NCBI GenBank assembly: GCA_002427745.1
Contig: DIYF01000085.1
Coordinates: 57,734 to 121,733 of the forward strand
Reading direction: 5' to 3'
From: Roseivirga sp. UBA6061
Lineage (GTDB): Bacteria > Bacteroidota > Bacteroidia > Cytophagales > Cyclobacteriaceae
Length of the DNA stretch: 64,000 nt
Shown in pieces: positions 52,324-60,915 of this stretch. The stretch's first letter is position 1, and every line of letters begins with the position of its first letter. Under the pieces are notes generated by a model. The model did not search any database and was not told where the DNA came from. It worked only from the letters and a program-made list of their open reading frames with translations. The translations under genes and the position numbers were made by a program.

Positions 52324-54756
52324 TTATTCGTGCCTTAAGGTATCAACAGGATTCATTCGTACGGTCTTCATTGACTGAAAGCTCACCATCAGTGCCGCCA
52401 AAATAAGTGTACCGACAGCCGGCATGAGCAGCAGCTGGCTATCAATAGCGATTCGGGAGGCATACTGATTAAGCCAGTCTTGCAGCAAATAATAGACAAG
52501 TGGCATCACGACCACCGCAGCCAACAGAATCAGGCGCAGATAGCCGGTTAAAAGCAATCGGAGAATAGACGCTACACTGGCCCCCAGAATCTTGCGGATA
52601 CCAATCTCTTTGATGCGCTGATGGGTGCTGTCATAAGCCAGTGCAAGCAGCCCCAGACTGGCCAGGCAAATGCTTAAGACGGCCAGGGTGGAGAGCTGTC
52701 GCTCAAATTGCTCAAAAGAAAGGAACTGCTCATTGAAGTTGGCTTCAGAGAAAAAATAATCGAAGGGATTTCCCGGATAAAGCTCCTTAAACAGCCGCTC
52801 GATCCGTTCCAGCATTTCAGGTCCGAGTGCTCCTGCTGTCCTGATTGAAAAGTACTTGGAATCAATGGCAGGGAAAAACATCAGATCGGATACCGGGATA
52901 TCGGGCGATTCCATATGAAAATCTTTTACCACACCGATCACCTCCACTGGCGTTCCGAAGTACTTTACGCTTTTTCCCACAATCTCTTGCGGTGAATCAA
53001 ACCCAAGCCGGTTTACCGCAGATTCATTGAGCACCAGTGGGCGTCCGTTATGATCTTCAAGGTTCGGCTCATCGGTAAAAAACCGGCCCGCCACTATCTC
53101 AATACCATAAACCTCAGCATAATTTTCATCAGCAAAAATCCTGTCGATATAAACAGGAGGATTTCCCTCTCCGGGAGCGCCAAAGCCTGCCTTAAAATCT
53201 ACTTTATAGCCCGGCACATGATTGGAGGTAGCCACCGACCTGACACCTGGTATACCCAGAAGGCCGTTTTTGAAAACATTGATGGCCTGGTTATAAGATG
53301 TATGAGCGCTGTTTCTCACTCCCGGGCCCTCTACCACCAATACCTGATCCATTTTCAGATTGGTCTCGACCGACTTAAGATGTCTCACCTGATAAATAAC
53401 CGTCAGCGTGGCAAACAAGAGCCCAATGGTAATGGCAAACTGAGTGGTGACCAGGGTTTTCTTCAGGGTATCTCCTCTCCCTGTGCGCCCCAGGCTGCCC
53501 TTGATCATATCGCGGCTCTTCAGGCTGTTGAGCAGGATGGTCGGGTAAAGTGCCGATAAGAAAACTGCCAGGATCAAAAGGCTTACAAAGCCCATCAGGA
53601 GCCAGGTATTGCTGAGCAGATAATCCAGCCCTCCCTTTCCGACAATATCGTCCAGGTAACCGTAGGAGCCCTGATAGAGGGTAAGTGCCAGCCCCAGGGA
53701 GAGTAAGATCATGACACTGGTATTCAATAGCTGCTGCTGAAAAAGCTCTCTTTTTCCGGCTCCGTGAATCCTGCGCACGGCCACTTCTTTGATTCTGCGT
53801 ATGGTCAAAGAGGTATTGAGGTTCATATAGTTGAACCATGCGATAGCCACAATCAGTACCACTAATAAGATCAGGAGTTTTAGTGTTCCCGGATCGGTCA
53901 CTGAAGCCATATCCTGAAGCATATGAGTGGCTTCCAGGTGAATATCACGGGCAGGCATCAGGTTCAGCCGGGCATCTTCCATATCCTGTGGTCGCTTATT
54001 TCGCAAAACGAAATCGTCCAGTTTGACCTGAAGTTTGTTCAGATCTGTTTCAGGTGTCAGCTTAAGGTAAGTGTAGTTTTTATCGCCCAGGAAATGAAGG
54101 TGTCTCCAATTCTCCTCCTGCTCCAGGTATGGCATTTGTACGAGTATAGCAGGCCTTATGTGTGAATTCCCGGGCCAGTCTTCAAAGACCAGGGATACAA
54201 GAAATTCCTGCTTCCCGTTGAGCTTCATGGGCTTTCCCACCGGGTTTTCGTCACCAAAGAACTTCAGCGCCATAGATTCGCTTATGGCAATGCCCTGGAT
54301 CGTATTATCGAGGTCCTTTCTATTGCCCTGTTTAATGTCAAAAGTGAAGATCTCGAAGGCATCCGGATCTACTGCCCAAAGCTCATCCACATTAAAACTG
54401 ACAGGACCTGAGCTGTTTTCGGAGGCCATGATGGTATGGCGCATAGTGCCCGCAAGCGGAAGTATGCGGGTGGAGCGGACCACTTCCGGCATTTCGGCCT
54501 TCAGACGGTCAGCAATATCATTTGAGATACCGGCATGCTCTCCGAAATTACCTGCCACATCGGTATAAGAAACAGACAGTCTGTATACCTCATCCAGGTC
54601 TTTCTGGTAATCATCAAAACTGTACTCATATGCGACATGGCCCAGAATGGTAATAGCCGCCAGTATGGCCAGTGCCAGCCCCCCTACATTTATCGCGGTA
54701 AAGGTGCTGTTTCGCTTAAGGCCTCTGAATATGGAAATGATGAGATGTCTGAGCAT
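52324..54756 (-). CDS. FtsX/MacB-like ABC permease, array member 4 (divergent)
   Basis: 810 residues, doubled plan but more divergent. Helix 1 TAINVGGLALAILAAITIL, periplasmic YEYSFDDYQKDLDEVYRL, FtsX part from LVVLIVAIAWFNYMNLNTSL with contact loop IKEVAVRRIHGAGKRELF (RR-HGAGK in place of the usual RK-GA); unit 2 from LKKTLVTTQFAITIGLLFA and loop IKEIGIRKILGASVASILRL. Ends NPVDTLRHE. Shares the RR..GAGK variant with member 8, so these two seem to form a subgroup. Four bases separate it from member 5. Confidence 0.91.
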   Translation of the reverse strand: MLRHLIISIFRGLKRNSTFTAINVGGLALAILAAITILGHVAYEYSFDDYQKDLDEVYRLSVSYTDVAGNFGEHAGISNDIADRLKAEMPEVVRSTRILPLAGTMRHTIMASENSSGPVSFNVDELWAVDPDAFEIFTFDIKQGNRKDLDNTIQGIAISESMALKFFGDENPVGKPMKLNGKQEFLVSLVFEDWPGNSHIRPAILVQMPYLEQEENWRHLHFLGDKNYTYLKLTPETDLNKLQVKLDDFVLRNKRPQDMEDARLNLMPARDIHLEATHMLQDMASVTDPGTLKLLILLVVLIVAIAWFNYMNLNTSLTIRRIKEVAVRRIHGAGKRELFQQQLLNTSVMILLSLGLALTLYQGSYGYLDDIVGKGGLDYLLSNTWLLMGFVSLLILAVFLSALYPTILLNSLKSRDMIKGSLGRTGRGDTLKKTLVTTQFAITIGLLFATLTVIYQVRHLKSVETNLKMDQVLVVEGPGVRNSAHTSYNQAINVFKNGLLGIPGVRSVATSNHVPGYKVDFKAGFGAPGEGNPPVYIDRIFADENYAEVYGIEIVAGRFFTDEPNLEDHNGRPLVLNESAVNRLGFDSPQEIVGKSVKYFGTPVEVIGVVKDFHMESPDIPVSDLMFFPAIDSKYFSIRTAGALGPEMLERIERLFKELYPGNPFDYFFSEANFNEQFLSFEQFERQLSTLAVLSICLASLGLLALAYDSTHQRIKEIGIRKILGASVASILRLLLTGYLRLILLAAVVVMPLVYYLLQDWLNQYASRIAIDSQLLLMPAVGTLILAALMVSFQSMKTVRMNPVDTLRHE

Positions 54757-54760
54757 GGTT

Positions 54761-57163
54761 CTATTCGTGTCTTAATGAATCTACCGGATTGGCCTGAGCC
54801 GTTTTGAAAACGGATGTGCCAATGGTACTAAAACTAATAACAGCAATCGTTACAAGTGATGCGCCAAGCATCCACCACTCTACCGAAATGGCATAGGCAA
54901 AATCAGCCAGCCAGCTACTCATAAAAATGTAAGCCAGTGGCCCTGCTACCAGGAAGGCCAGCACCATGAGGATCATGTATTCCCGGGTGAGCAGGACGGT
55001 CAGCCTCCACAGCGGGGCTCCCAGTACTTTGCGAATACTCATTTCTTTTCTCCTGTACTCTGTCATGAGCTGAATCAGGCCGTAAATACCAAAAGCTCCG
55101 ATGAGCAGCCCAAGGATGGTAAACTGTAAAAAGAGTGCTCCGAAACTGCGCTCTGAAGCATATTGACGATCAAACTCCTGATCTACCAGCTGATAGCTGA
55201 AAGGAAATTCGGGGTATACCTGCTGCCAGATATCTTCTACTTTGCTGATACTTTCTGCCAGCTCTGTTCCATTAAGCTTAACCGCAATCTTTTGGTAAAA
55301 GGCAGGTGCCAAAGCCATGACCATCGGATAAATCTCTCTCCGCAATGAGTTGAAATGAAAGTCTTCAACCACACCTATCACGAAGCCCGGTGTGATGCCA
55401 TCTCCACCGAAATCGTAGGTTTTGCCAATGGCCTCTTCCGGGGTCCAGCCCAGCTGTTCACAAAGCCTGCGATTGATTACAATTCTTTCCTCGGCATCTG
55501 TTGGAATTTCGCGGGAAAAATCCCTGCCGGCTATCAGTTTCAGGTCATAGGTCTTCAGGTAATCGTAGTCTACCCCGGTGGTGGTAAAGCTCTTATTGGT
55601 CTCCATGCCTTCAAACCTGGCCACAATACCAAAAGCAATGTCACCCGGGCTAAGCTCTGCCAGAGTAGATGACTGCACCTCTGTCAACCGGGAAAGGTCC
55701 TGACGGAAACGCTCATAGCCTGCGTGGATGTTGGCATTTCCATAGGTAGGTAAAACCAGTATTTGCTCCGTATCTATACCCAGCTCTTGGTTTTGCATAA
55801 AACGCACCTGAGAAAAAACGATGACCGTGCCTGAAATCAGCAGCATGGATATGGCAAACTGAAAGAAGACTACCACCTTGCGAAAAAGGAATTTCCGCTC
55901 TCCATTAAGACTGTCCTTAAACAAATGTCCCGGACCAAAAGAAGAAAGGTAGAAGGCCGGGTAAAGTCCTCCGACCATGCCGGTAAGCCCACTTATTGCC
56001 AATAGGTAAAATACATTGGTTTTATAAAAAGAATCGAAAATACCCGCTGGCAGCCCTACAGAGTTTAATAAGTCAGACTGGAAGAACTGAATCAGTGATA
56101 TGGCCAGTATAAAGGCAATGAAACTCAGTACAACCGACTCACCGAGAAACTGGAGGATGAGTTCTCTGCGCTCTGCCCCCATGGTTTTGCGCAATGCTAC
56201 CTCCTTTACCCTGCGAATGGACTGTGCTGTAGACAGGTTGGTATAATTGACAATAGCCAGCAACAGGATGATCAGCCCGGCACTGCTCAGAATATAGAGA
56301 TTGTCTGCATTTCCCTGAGGTTCCAGCTCACCATAAAGAGGGTGCAGGTGAATATCAGTTAAGGGCTGCAGGTAGAGTCCCATATTGACCCCGTACAACT
56401 CGTAGTATTCAGGATCTGAATGTTCTTTGGAAGCTTCTATAATTTGCTCCTGCAATGCCACGGGAGATACACCATCCTCCAGCTGAAGATAAGTGTAATA
56501 GTAATGTGCATACCACCCGTTGGTCTGATAGGTGCGCAGGGGCTCATTAGGGTGTGTGGCGATGGAAGCAATCGAGGCCAGGTAGTCGAAGCTGAAATGT
56601 GCATTGGCCGGTGGATTTTTGACAATGCCATCAATGCGATAATCAGCGTAGTTATCGATTCGAACCGTTTCTCCCAGCAGCCCATCACTTCTACCAAAGA
56701 TTCTCTCTGCTGCCTTTTCGGTGAGCACAATGGTGTTTGGCTCTTGCAGTATCTGCTGGTTGTTTCCCTCCTTTAGTTCATAAGAGAAAACCTGAAAAAA
56801 GGTAGAATCTGTGAAGTAGAATTTGTCCTCATGAATTCTTGTTTCGGCATGGGTTACCAGGGAAGGAAATTTTCTCAGGCGTACATAAGACTTGATTCCC
56901 GCATAGTTATCATAGAGAACCGGAGCCATGGCACCGGCTGTAACGGCACTGGTTCCCACGCCATTATCGAGGCGGCCCAGTGTCAAGCGCTTTATACGAT
57001 CTTCTTTGTGGTGAAACCTGTCAAAGCTATACTCAAAAGCTACATATTGAAAAATGACAACAAAGGCCGCCAGGCCCAATGACAGTCCCAGCAGATTAAT
57101 GATCGTATGCTTCTTGTTTCTCAGGAAGTTACGGAAAGCGGCATTGAGATAGCTTCTGAACAT
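54761..57163 (-). CDS. FtsX/MacB-like ABC permease, array member 5
   Basis: 800 residues, doubled plan. Helix 1 TIINLLGLSLGLAAFVVIF, periplasmic FEYSFDRFHHKEDRIKRL, FtsX part from SSAGLIILLLAIVNYTNLST with contact loop VKEVALRKTMGAERRELI; unit 2 from FRKVVVFFQFAISMLLISGT, final helices from FTILGLLIGAFGIYGLIQL with EMSIRKVLGAPLWRLTV. Ends NPVDSLRHE. The second contact loop has Pro where most have Ser (GAP for GAS). Only one base separates it from the short member 6 upstream. Confidence 0.92.
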   Translation of the reverse strand: MFRSYLNAAFRNFLRNKKHTIINLLGLSLGLAAFVVIFQYVAFEYSFDRFHHKEDRIKRLTLGRLDNGVGTSAVTAGAMAPVLYDNYAGIKSYVRLRKFPSLVTHAETRIHEDKFYFTDSTFFQVFSYELKEGNNQQILQEPNTIVLTEKAAERIFGRSDGLLGETVRIDNYADYRIDGIVKNPPANAHFSFDYLASIASIATHPNEPLRTYQTNGWYAHYYYTYLQLEDGVSPVALQEQIIEASKEHSDPEYYELYGVNMGLYLQPLTDIHLHPLYGELEPQGNADNLYILSSAGLIILLLAIVNYTNLSTAQSIRRVKEVALRKTMGAERRELILQFLGESVVLSFIAFILAISLIQFFQSDLLNSVGLPAGIFDSFYKTNVFYLLAISGLTGMVGGLYPAFYLSSFGPGHLFKDSLNGERKFLFRKVVVFFQFAISMLLISGTVIVFSQVRFMQNQELGIDTEQILVLPTYGNANIHAGYERFRQDLSRLTEVQSSTLAELSPGDIAFGIVARFEGMETNKSFTTTGVDYDYLKTYDLKLIAGRDFSREIPTDAEERIVINRRLCEQLGWTPEEAIGKTYDFGGDGITPGFVIGVVEDFHFNSLRREIYPMVMALAPAFYQKIAVKLNGTELAESISKVEDIWQQVYPEFPFSYQLVDQEFDRQYASERSFGALFLQFTILGLLIGAFGIYGLIQLMTEYRRKEMSIRKVLGAPLWRLTVLLTREYMILMVLAFLVAGPLAYIFMSSWLADFAYAISVEWWMLGASLVTIAVISFSTIGTSVFKTAQANPVDSLRHE

Positions 57164-57164
57164 A

Positions 57165-58457
57165 TTATTCGTCTTTTAGATGATCCACTACTCTGATATT
57201 TAACGTTTTAAGAAACTGCACTCCCAGGGCAAGGCCCATAGCAGCCAGCAGTAAAATGACCGGACCAGCCAATAACTCAGGACTGACCTTAATTCTGAAG
57301 GCGAAATCCGCCAGCCAAAAATCTATGAGATACCGGGCTAAAGGAACAGCGACCAAAACTGCGAGTATTATGGTTGGGACAAAGGGGCGGGTTAAAGTGC
57401 TTCCTACTCTGAGTGAAGAGGCTCCCAATACTTTTCTGATGCTGATTTCTCTGGACAGGCGTATCGTTGTGAAATATACAATTCCCAGCAGTCCCAACAT
57501 GCTGATCAATACCAGGCCAATACTCATGATAATGGAGACCCTTGCCTGTGTTCGCTCACTGCTATATTGATTTTCAATATAGTCGTCTAAAATATGGAAC
57601 TGGAAGATGCGGTTGGGGTATAGCTTGTCCCAAACATGTTTGAGCTCTATGAGTGACGAACTCAGATGCATATCATTAAGAGATTGTAGCCACACACGGC
57701 CACCGGTATCGGTATCTTCACCATTGTACCACAGGCCATGCGAGACAAGTAATCGCTGCATGGCACTTTCTACTTCTTCAAAATCCGCGGTTTTATCGAG
57801 CCAGAGATATGAAGACACACCTCCGTAGTTACTGGGAAAGGCATCCAGTTTGGGATTAAATTTTCTCGATATGAAAATATCAAAATCTAGATGCGAGTTT
57901 GCCGGAATATCTGCAAAAACTCCTGATACCTCATAAGTATCCTCATCTGTTGATGAAAGCATTTTCCCGAGTGGGTTCTCATCACCGAAAACCTTATTCG
58001 CAAAGCTCTCCGAAACAAACACCGAGTTCGGCTTTTCATCCAGAGCTGAGGCATCTCCGGCAATTGTCTGAAAAGAGAACATCTCATAAAAACCAGGCTC
58101 TGCAAAACAATAGGTGGCCTCCACATAGTTGCTTTCACCTTTAAGGACTGAATTTCTCAGTTCATATCTTGCATAGGCCTTTACCCCGGGGATACTTTCC
58201 TTTAAAATCACAGGCAAGCCAGGCGTCACCAGGAGGCTGGTACTTCTCTTTTCACCCTCAACATAAAATTCATTAACCAAGCGATAGACCTGATCCTTAT
58301 GTTCATAAAAGCTATTGTAACTCCATTCATAGTCCAGGTAGCTTCCTGCAAACATGGCAAAAGCCGCAGCCATTGAAAGTCCTGACAGATTGGCTATGAA
58401 GAGACCTTTGGACCTCTTCACCTTTCTCCAGAAAAAACTTAAATGGCTCTTCAACAT
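57165..58457 (-). CDS. Short single-unit FtsX/MacB-like permease, array member 6
   Basis: 430 residues, about half the length of its neighbours, reading frame intact. Helix 1 GLFIANLSGLSMAAAFAMFAG, a periplasmic domain beginning YEWSYNSFYEHKDQVYRL that matches the first periplasmic domain of the long members up to WLQSLNDMHLSSS (about residue 270), then a switch to the end of the second periplasmic domain (WDKLYPNRIFQFHILDDYIE) and the last three helices with contact loop SREISIRKVLGASSLRV. This is the result expected of an in-frame loss of about 380 codons, with both edges in periplasmic sequence. It restores the classical four-helix MacB/FtsX topology. Ends VVDHLKDE, unlike the usual NPVDSLRYE. 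One-base spacers on both sides argue for continued expression rather than decay. Confidence 0.88.
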   Translation of the reverse strand: MLKSHLSFFWRKVKRSKGLFIANLSGLSMAAAFAMFAGSYLDYEWSYNSFYEHKDQVYRLVNEFYVEGEKRSTSLLVTPGLPVILKESIPGVKAYARYELRNSVLKGESNYVEATYCFAEPGFYEMFSFQTIAGDASALDEKPNSVFVSESFANKVFGDENPLGKMLSSTDEDTYEVSGVFADIPANSHLDFDIFISRKFNPKLDAFPSNYGGVSSYLWLDKTADFEEVESAMQRLLVSHGLWYNGEDTDTGGRVWLQSLNDMHLSSSLIELKHVWDKLYPNRIFQFHILDDYIENQYSSERTQARVSIIMSIGLVLISMLGLLGIVYFTTIRLSREISIRKVLGASSLRVGSTLTRPFVPTIILAVLVAVPLARYLIDFWLADFAFRIKVSPELLAGPVILLLAAMGLALGVQFLKTLNIRVVDHLKDE

Positions 58458-58458
58458 T

Positions 58459-60903
58459 TTATTCGTACCTCAGTGAATCAATAGGATTTCTGCGTGCAGA
58501 CTTGAAGGTCTGGAAAGAGATGGTGGCAATAGCCACGATAAATACCAGCGACAAGGGTACGGCAAACAACCAGATTCCTGGCTTAATGGCATAGGCATAA
58601 CCTTCCAGCCAGCTTTTGGCCCCCAGGTACACCAGTGGCAATGCCACCAGATTGGCCAGCAAAACCAGCAGTAGAAAATCTCTCGATAACAGACCAATGA
58701 TATCCTTCACCGAAGCTCCAAGCACTTTCCTCACGCCTATCTCCTTACTGCGCTGCAGGGAATTATAGGCAGCCAGCCCGAAAAGCCCCAGGCTGGCGAT
58801 AATGATTACCAGGATGGAGAACAGGTTGAAGACTTTGCCAAATAGTGAATCGTTTTTGTACTGTCTGTTAAATCGTTCGTCCAGAAAAGTATACTCAAAT
58901 GAATGATTAGGGTAAAAACTGTCGTATTGATCTTTAATAAAACTCAATGTGCCGGGAATATCATTCCCTGTCAGCTTGAGATTGAGGTGATCAATCGGGC
59001 TGTAATAGGGTCGAAAAAGGATGGGCTCAATTTTGTTTCTGAGCGCTTCCTGATGAAAGTCCTTTAATACCCCAATGATGGTCCAGGAGCTTCCATACAG
59101 ATTGATTTTCTGATTGATTGCCGCCTCAGGGTTTTCAAAACCCAGCATTTTACTGGCGGTTTCGTTGAGCATCAATCTGTCAATCAGACTGCCATCTGTA
59201 TGGTGATCTCTGTACTCAAAATCCCGACCGGCCAATACTTCGATTTTAAACTGATCGACAAAACCATAGTCCACGTTCATCTGGTTGAGCATAAAAGTCT
59301 CATCAGAGCCCACTACGCTTGCATTGAAAACACGCCCCAGTCTGTCGCCCGGTACATTTCGTGACATAGATGCAGAGAGAATCTGAGGGTTCTGCAATAA
59401 GCTGTTCTTAAAATCTCTGACCTTCCCTATGTAGGTAGAATCAAAACTGACAAGCTCAGGGCCGTTCACAATCAGCATCTGTTCAATGTCCATTCCCAGA
59501 TCCTGACTTTGCATAAAGTCGATTTGCTTATACACTGTAAAAGTACCGGCAATGAGCAGAGAAGAGATGGCAAACTGGAATACCACCAGGCTCTTTCTCA
59601 GCCAGTTTCCCGAGCTGGACGTTTTGAAGTTTCCTTTGAGAATACTAATGGGCTTAAAGCCGGAAAGCACAATGGCCGGGTACAGGCCGGAAGCGAAGGT
59701 ACCGACCAGTAACAACGCCATAAAAACCAGCACCATCGGCACTCCGAGCACCTGATTCCTGGCGAGTCCCAGAAGAGACAAATCCTGCTCTACCAGCTGG
59801 TTAAAACTACCTTGTAGCAACTGAATAAAGGTAAAGGCAAGAACGGAGGCCAGGATGTTCATAATCAGGGCTTCGGCAAAAAACTGGAAGATGAGCTGCT
59901 TTCTTTCCGCTCCGATCACTTTTCTCAGTCCTACCTCTTTGGCTCTTTCCAGCGAACGGGATGTGGTAAGGTTTACATAATTGATCCAGGCCATCAGTAA
60001 GATAAAAACAGCTACAGCCATCAAAGTATATACGGTTGCTCCGTCATTGGTATCGATGTATTCATATTGCAGATCTCTGTTCAGGTGCATGTCATTAACA
60101 GCCTGCAGGTAGAATTCCTCAAAGGTGCCAGTCACCTCTTCTCCTTTGAAGTGTCTGTCACTAAACCCCTTCATTTTGGCTTGCAGGGCTTCTATATCAG
60201 CACCGGGAGCAAGTTGAATAAAGTGGAAAAAGTCGGAGCTGTTCCAGCTGAAGTCCGCCTGCTCATAGAAGGAAATCAGGGTATTGTAAGACTGCAGCAT
60301 CTCTACCTTGATTGATGAATTGGCGGGGGCATCCTCCATGATACCGGTGATTTTAGACAAAGAGGCATCTCTACCTATCTGTACCATCTCACCGATAAAC
60401 TGAATAAAATCGTTACCCTGGTATTGAAACAGCCTGCGGGCCACATCTTCTGTGATCACGATGGAGCGAAACTCATTCAGTGCCGTTTCTGCATTACCTG
60501 CCAGCATTTTGAAGGAAAACATGGTGAGGAAAGAAGGGTCTGCAAAAAGTGACTCCCCTACCACGGTTACCTCTCCGTTTCTTCGAATGATACTTCTGTC
60601 GTCATTCATGGTTCGACAGTTCTCAATCACCTCGGGAAACTCAGTCTTTAGCTGAGGCCCTACGGCTGAATAGGTGATCTGACCTTCCTGGATAAGCCTG
60701 TCTCCCTCATAGCGTTTATTGATGACACGATAGAGATTATCGCTGTTTTCGTGAAAACGATCAAAGCCCAGTTCAAAGAAAGTATACTGAAAAATGAAAA
60801 TAGCAGCGGTTAGCCCACTGGCCAGTCCGAATACATTGATAAAGGAAAAAACCTTGTTCTTCCTGAGTGACCTGATGGTTGTTTTAAAATAGTTTTTGAG
60901 CAT
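58459..60903 (-). CDS. FtsX/MacB-like ABC permease, array member 7
   Basis: 814 residues, doubled plan. Helix 1 VFSFINVFGLASGLTAAIFIF, periplasmic FELGFDRFHENSDNLYRV, FtsX part from AVAVFILLMAWINYVNLTTS with AKEVGLRKVIGAERKQLI; unit 2 from RKSLVVFQFAISSLLIAGT, final helices from FSILVIIIASLGLFGLAAY with KEIGVRKVLGASVKDII. Ends NPIDSLRYE. Compared with it, member 6 lacks residues from about DMHLNRD to about IKDQYDSFYPN. It is the closest full-length guide to the fusion points in the short member. Confidence 0.92.
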   Translation of the reverse strand: MLKNYFKTTIRSLRKNKVFSFINVFGLASGLTAAIFIFQYTFFELGFDRFHENSDNLYRVINKRYEGDRLIQEGQITYSAVGPQLKTEFPEVIENCRTMNDDRSIIRRNGEVTVVGESLFADPSFLTMFSFKMLAGNAETALNEFRSIVITEDVARRLFQYQGNDFIQFIGEMVQIGRDASLSKITGIMEDAPANSSIKVEMLQSYNTLISFYEQADFSWNSSDFFHFIQLAPGADIEALQAKMKGFSDRHFKGEEVTGTFEEFYLQAVNDMHLNRDLQYEYIDTNDGATVYTLMAVAVFILLMAWINYVNLTTSRSLERAKEVGLRKVIGAERKQLIFQFFAEALIMNILASVLAFTFIQLLQGSFNQLVEQDLSLLGLARNQVLGVPMVLVFMALLLVGTFASGLYPAIVLSGFKPISILKGNFKTSSSGNWLRKSLVVFQFAISSLLIAGTFTVYKQIDFMQSQDLGMDIEQMLIVNGPELVSFDSTYIGKVRDFKNSLLQNPQILSASMSRNVPGDRLGRVFNASVVGSDETFMLNQMNVDYGFVDQFKIEVLAGRDFEYRDHHTDGSLIDRLMLNETASKMLGFENPEAAINQKINLYGSSWTIIGVLKDFHQEALRNKIEPILFRPYYSPIDHLNLKLTGNDIPGTLSFIKDQYDSFYPNHSFEYTFLDERFNRQYKNDSLFGKVFNLFSILVIIIASLGLFGLAAYNSLQRSKEIGVRKVLGASVKDIIGLLSRDFLLLVLLANLVALPLVYLGAKSWLEGYAYAIKPGIWLFAVPLSLVFIVAIATISFQTFKSARRNPIDSLRYE

Positions 60904-60915
60904 GACCTGTTTAGT

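Noticed and set aside
57165..58457. Short permease as a pseudogene
   Set aside because: No stop or frameshift, ends intact, one-base spacing kept on both sides; better read as a functional short form.
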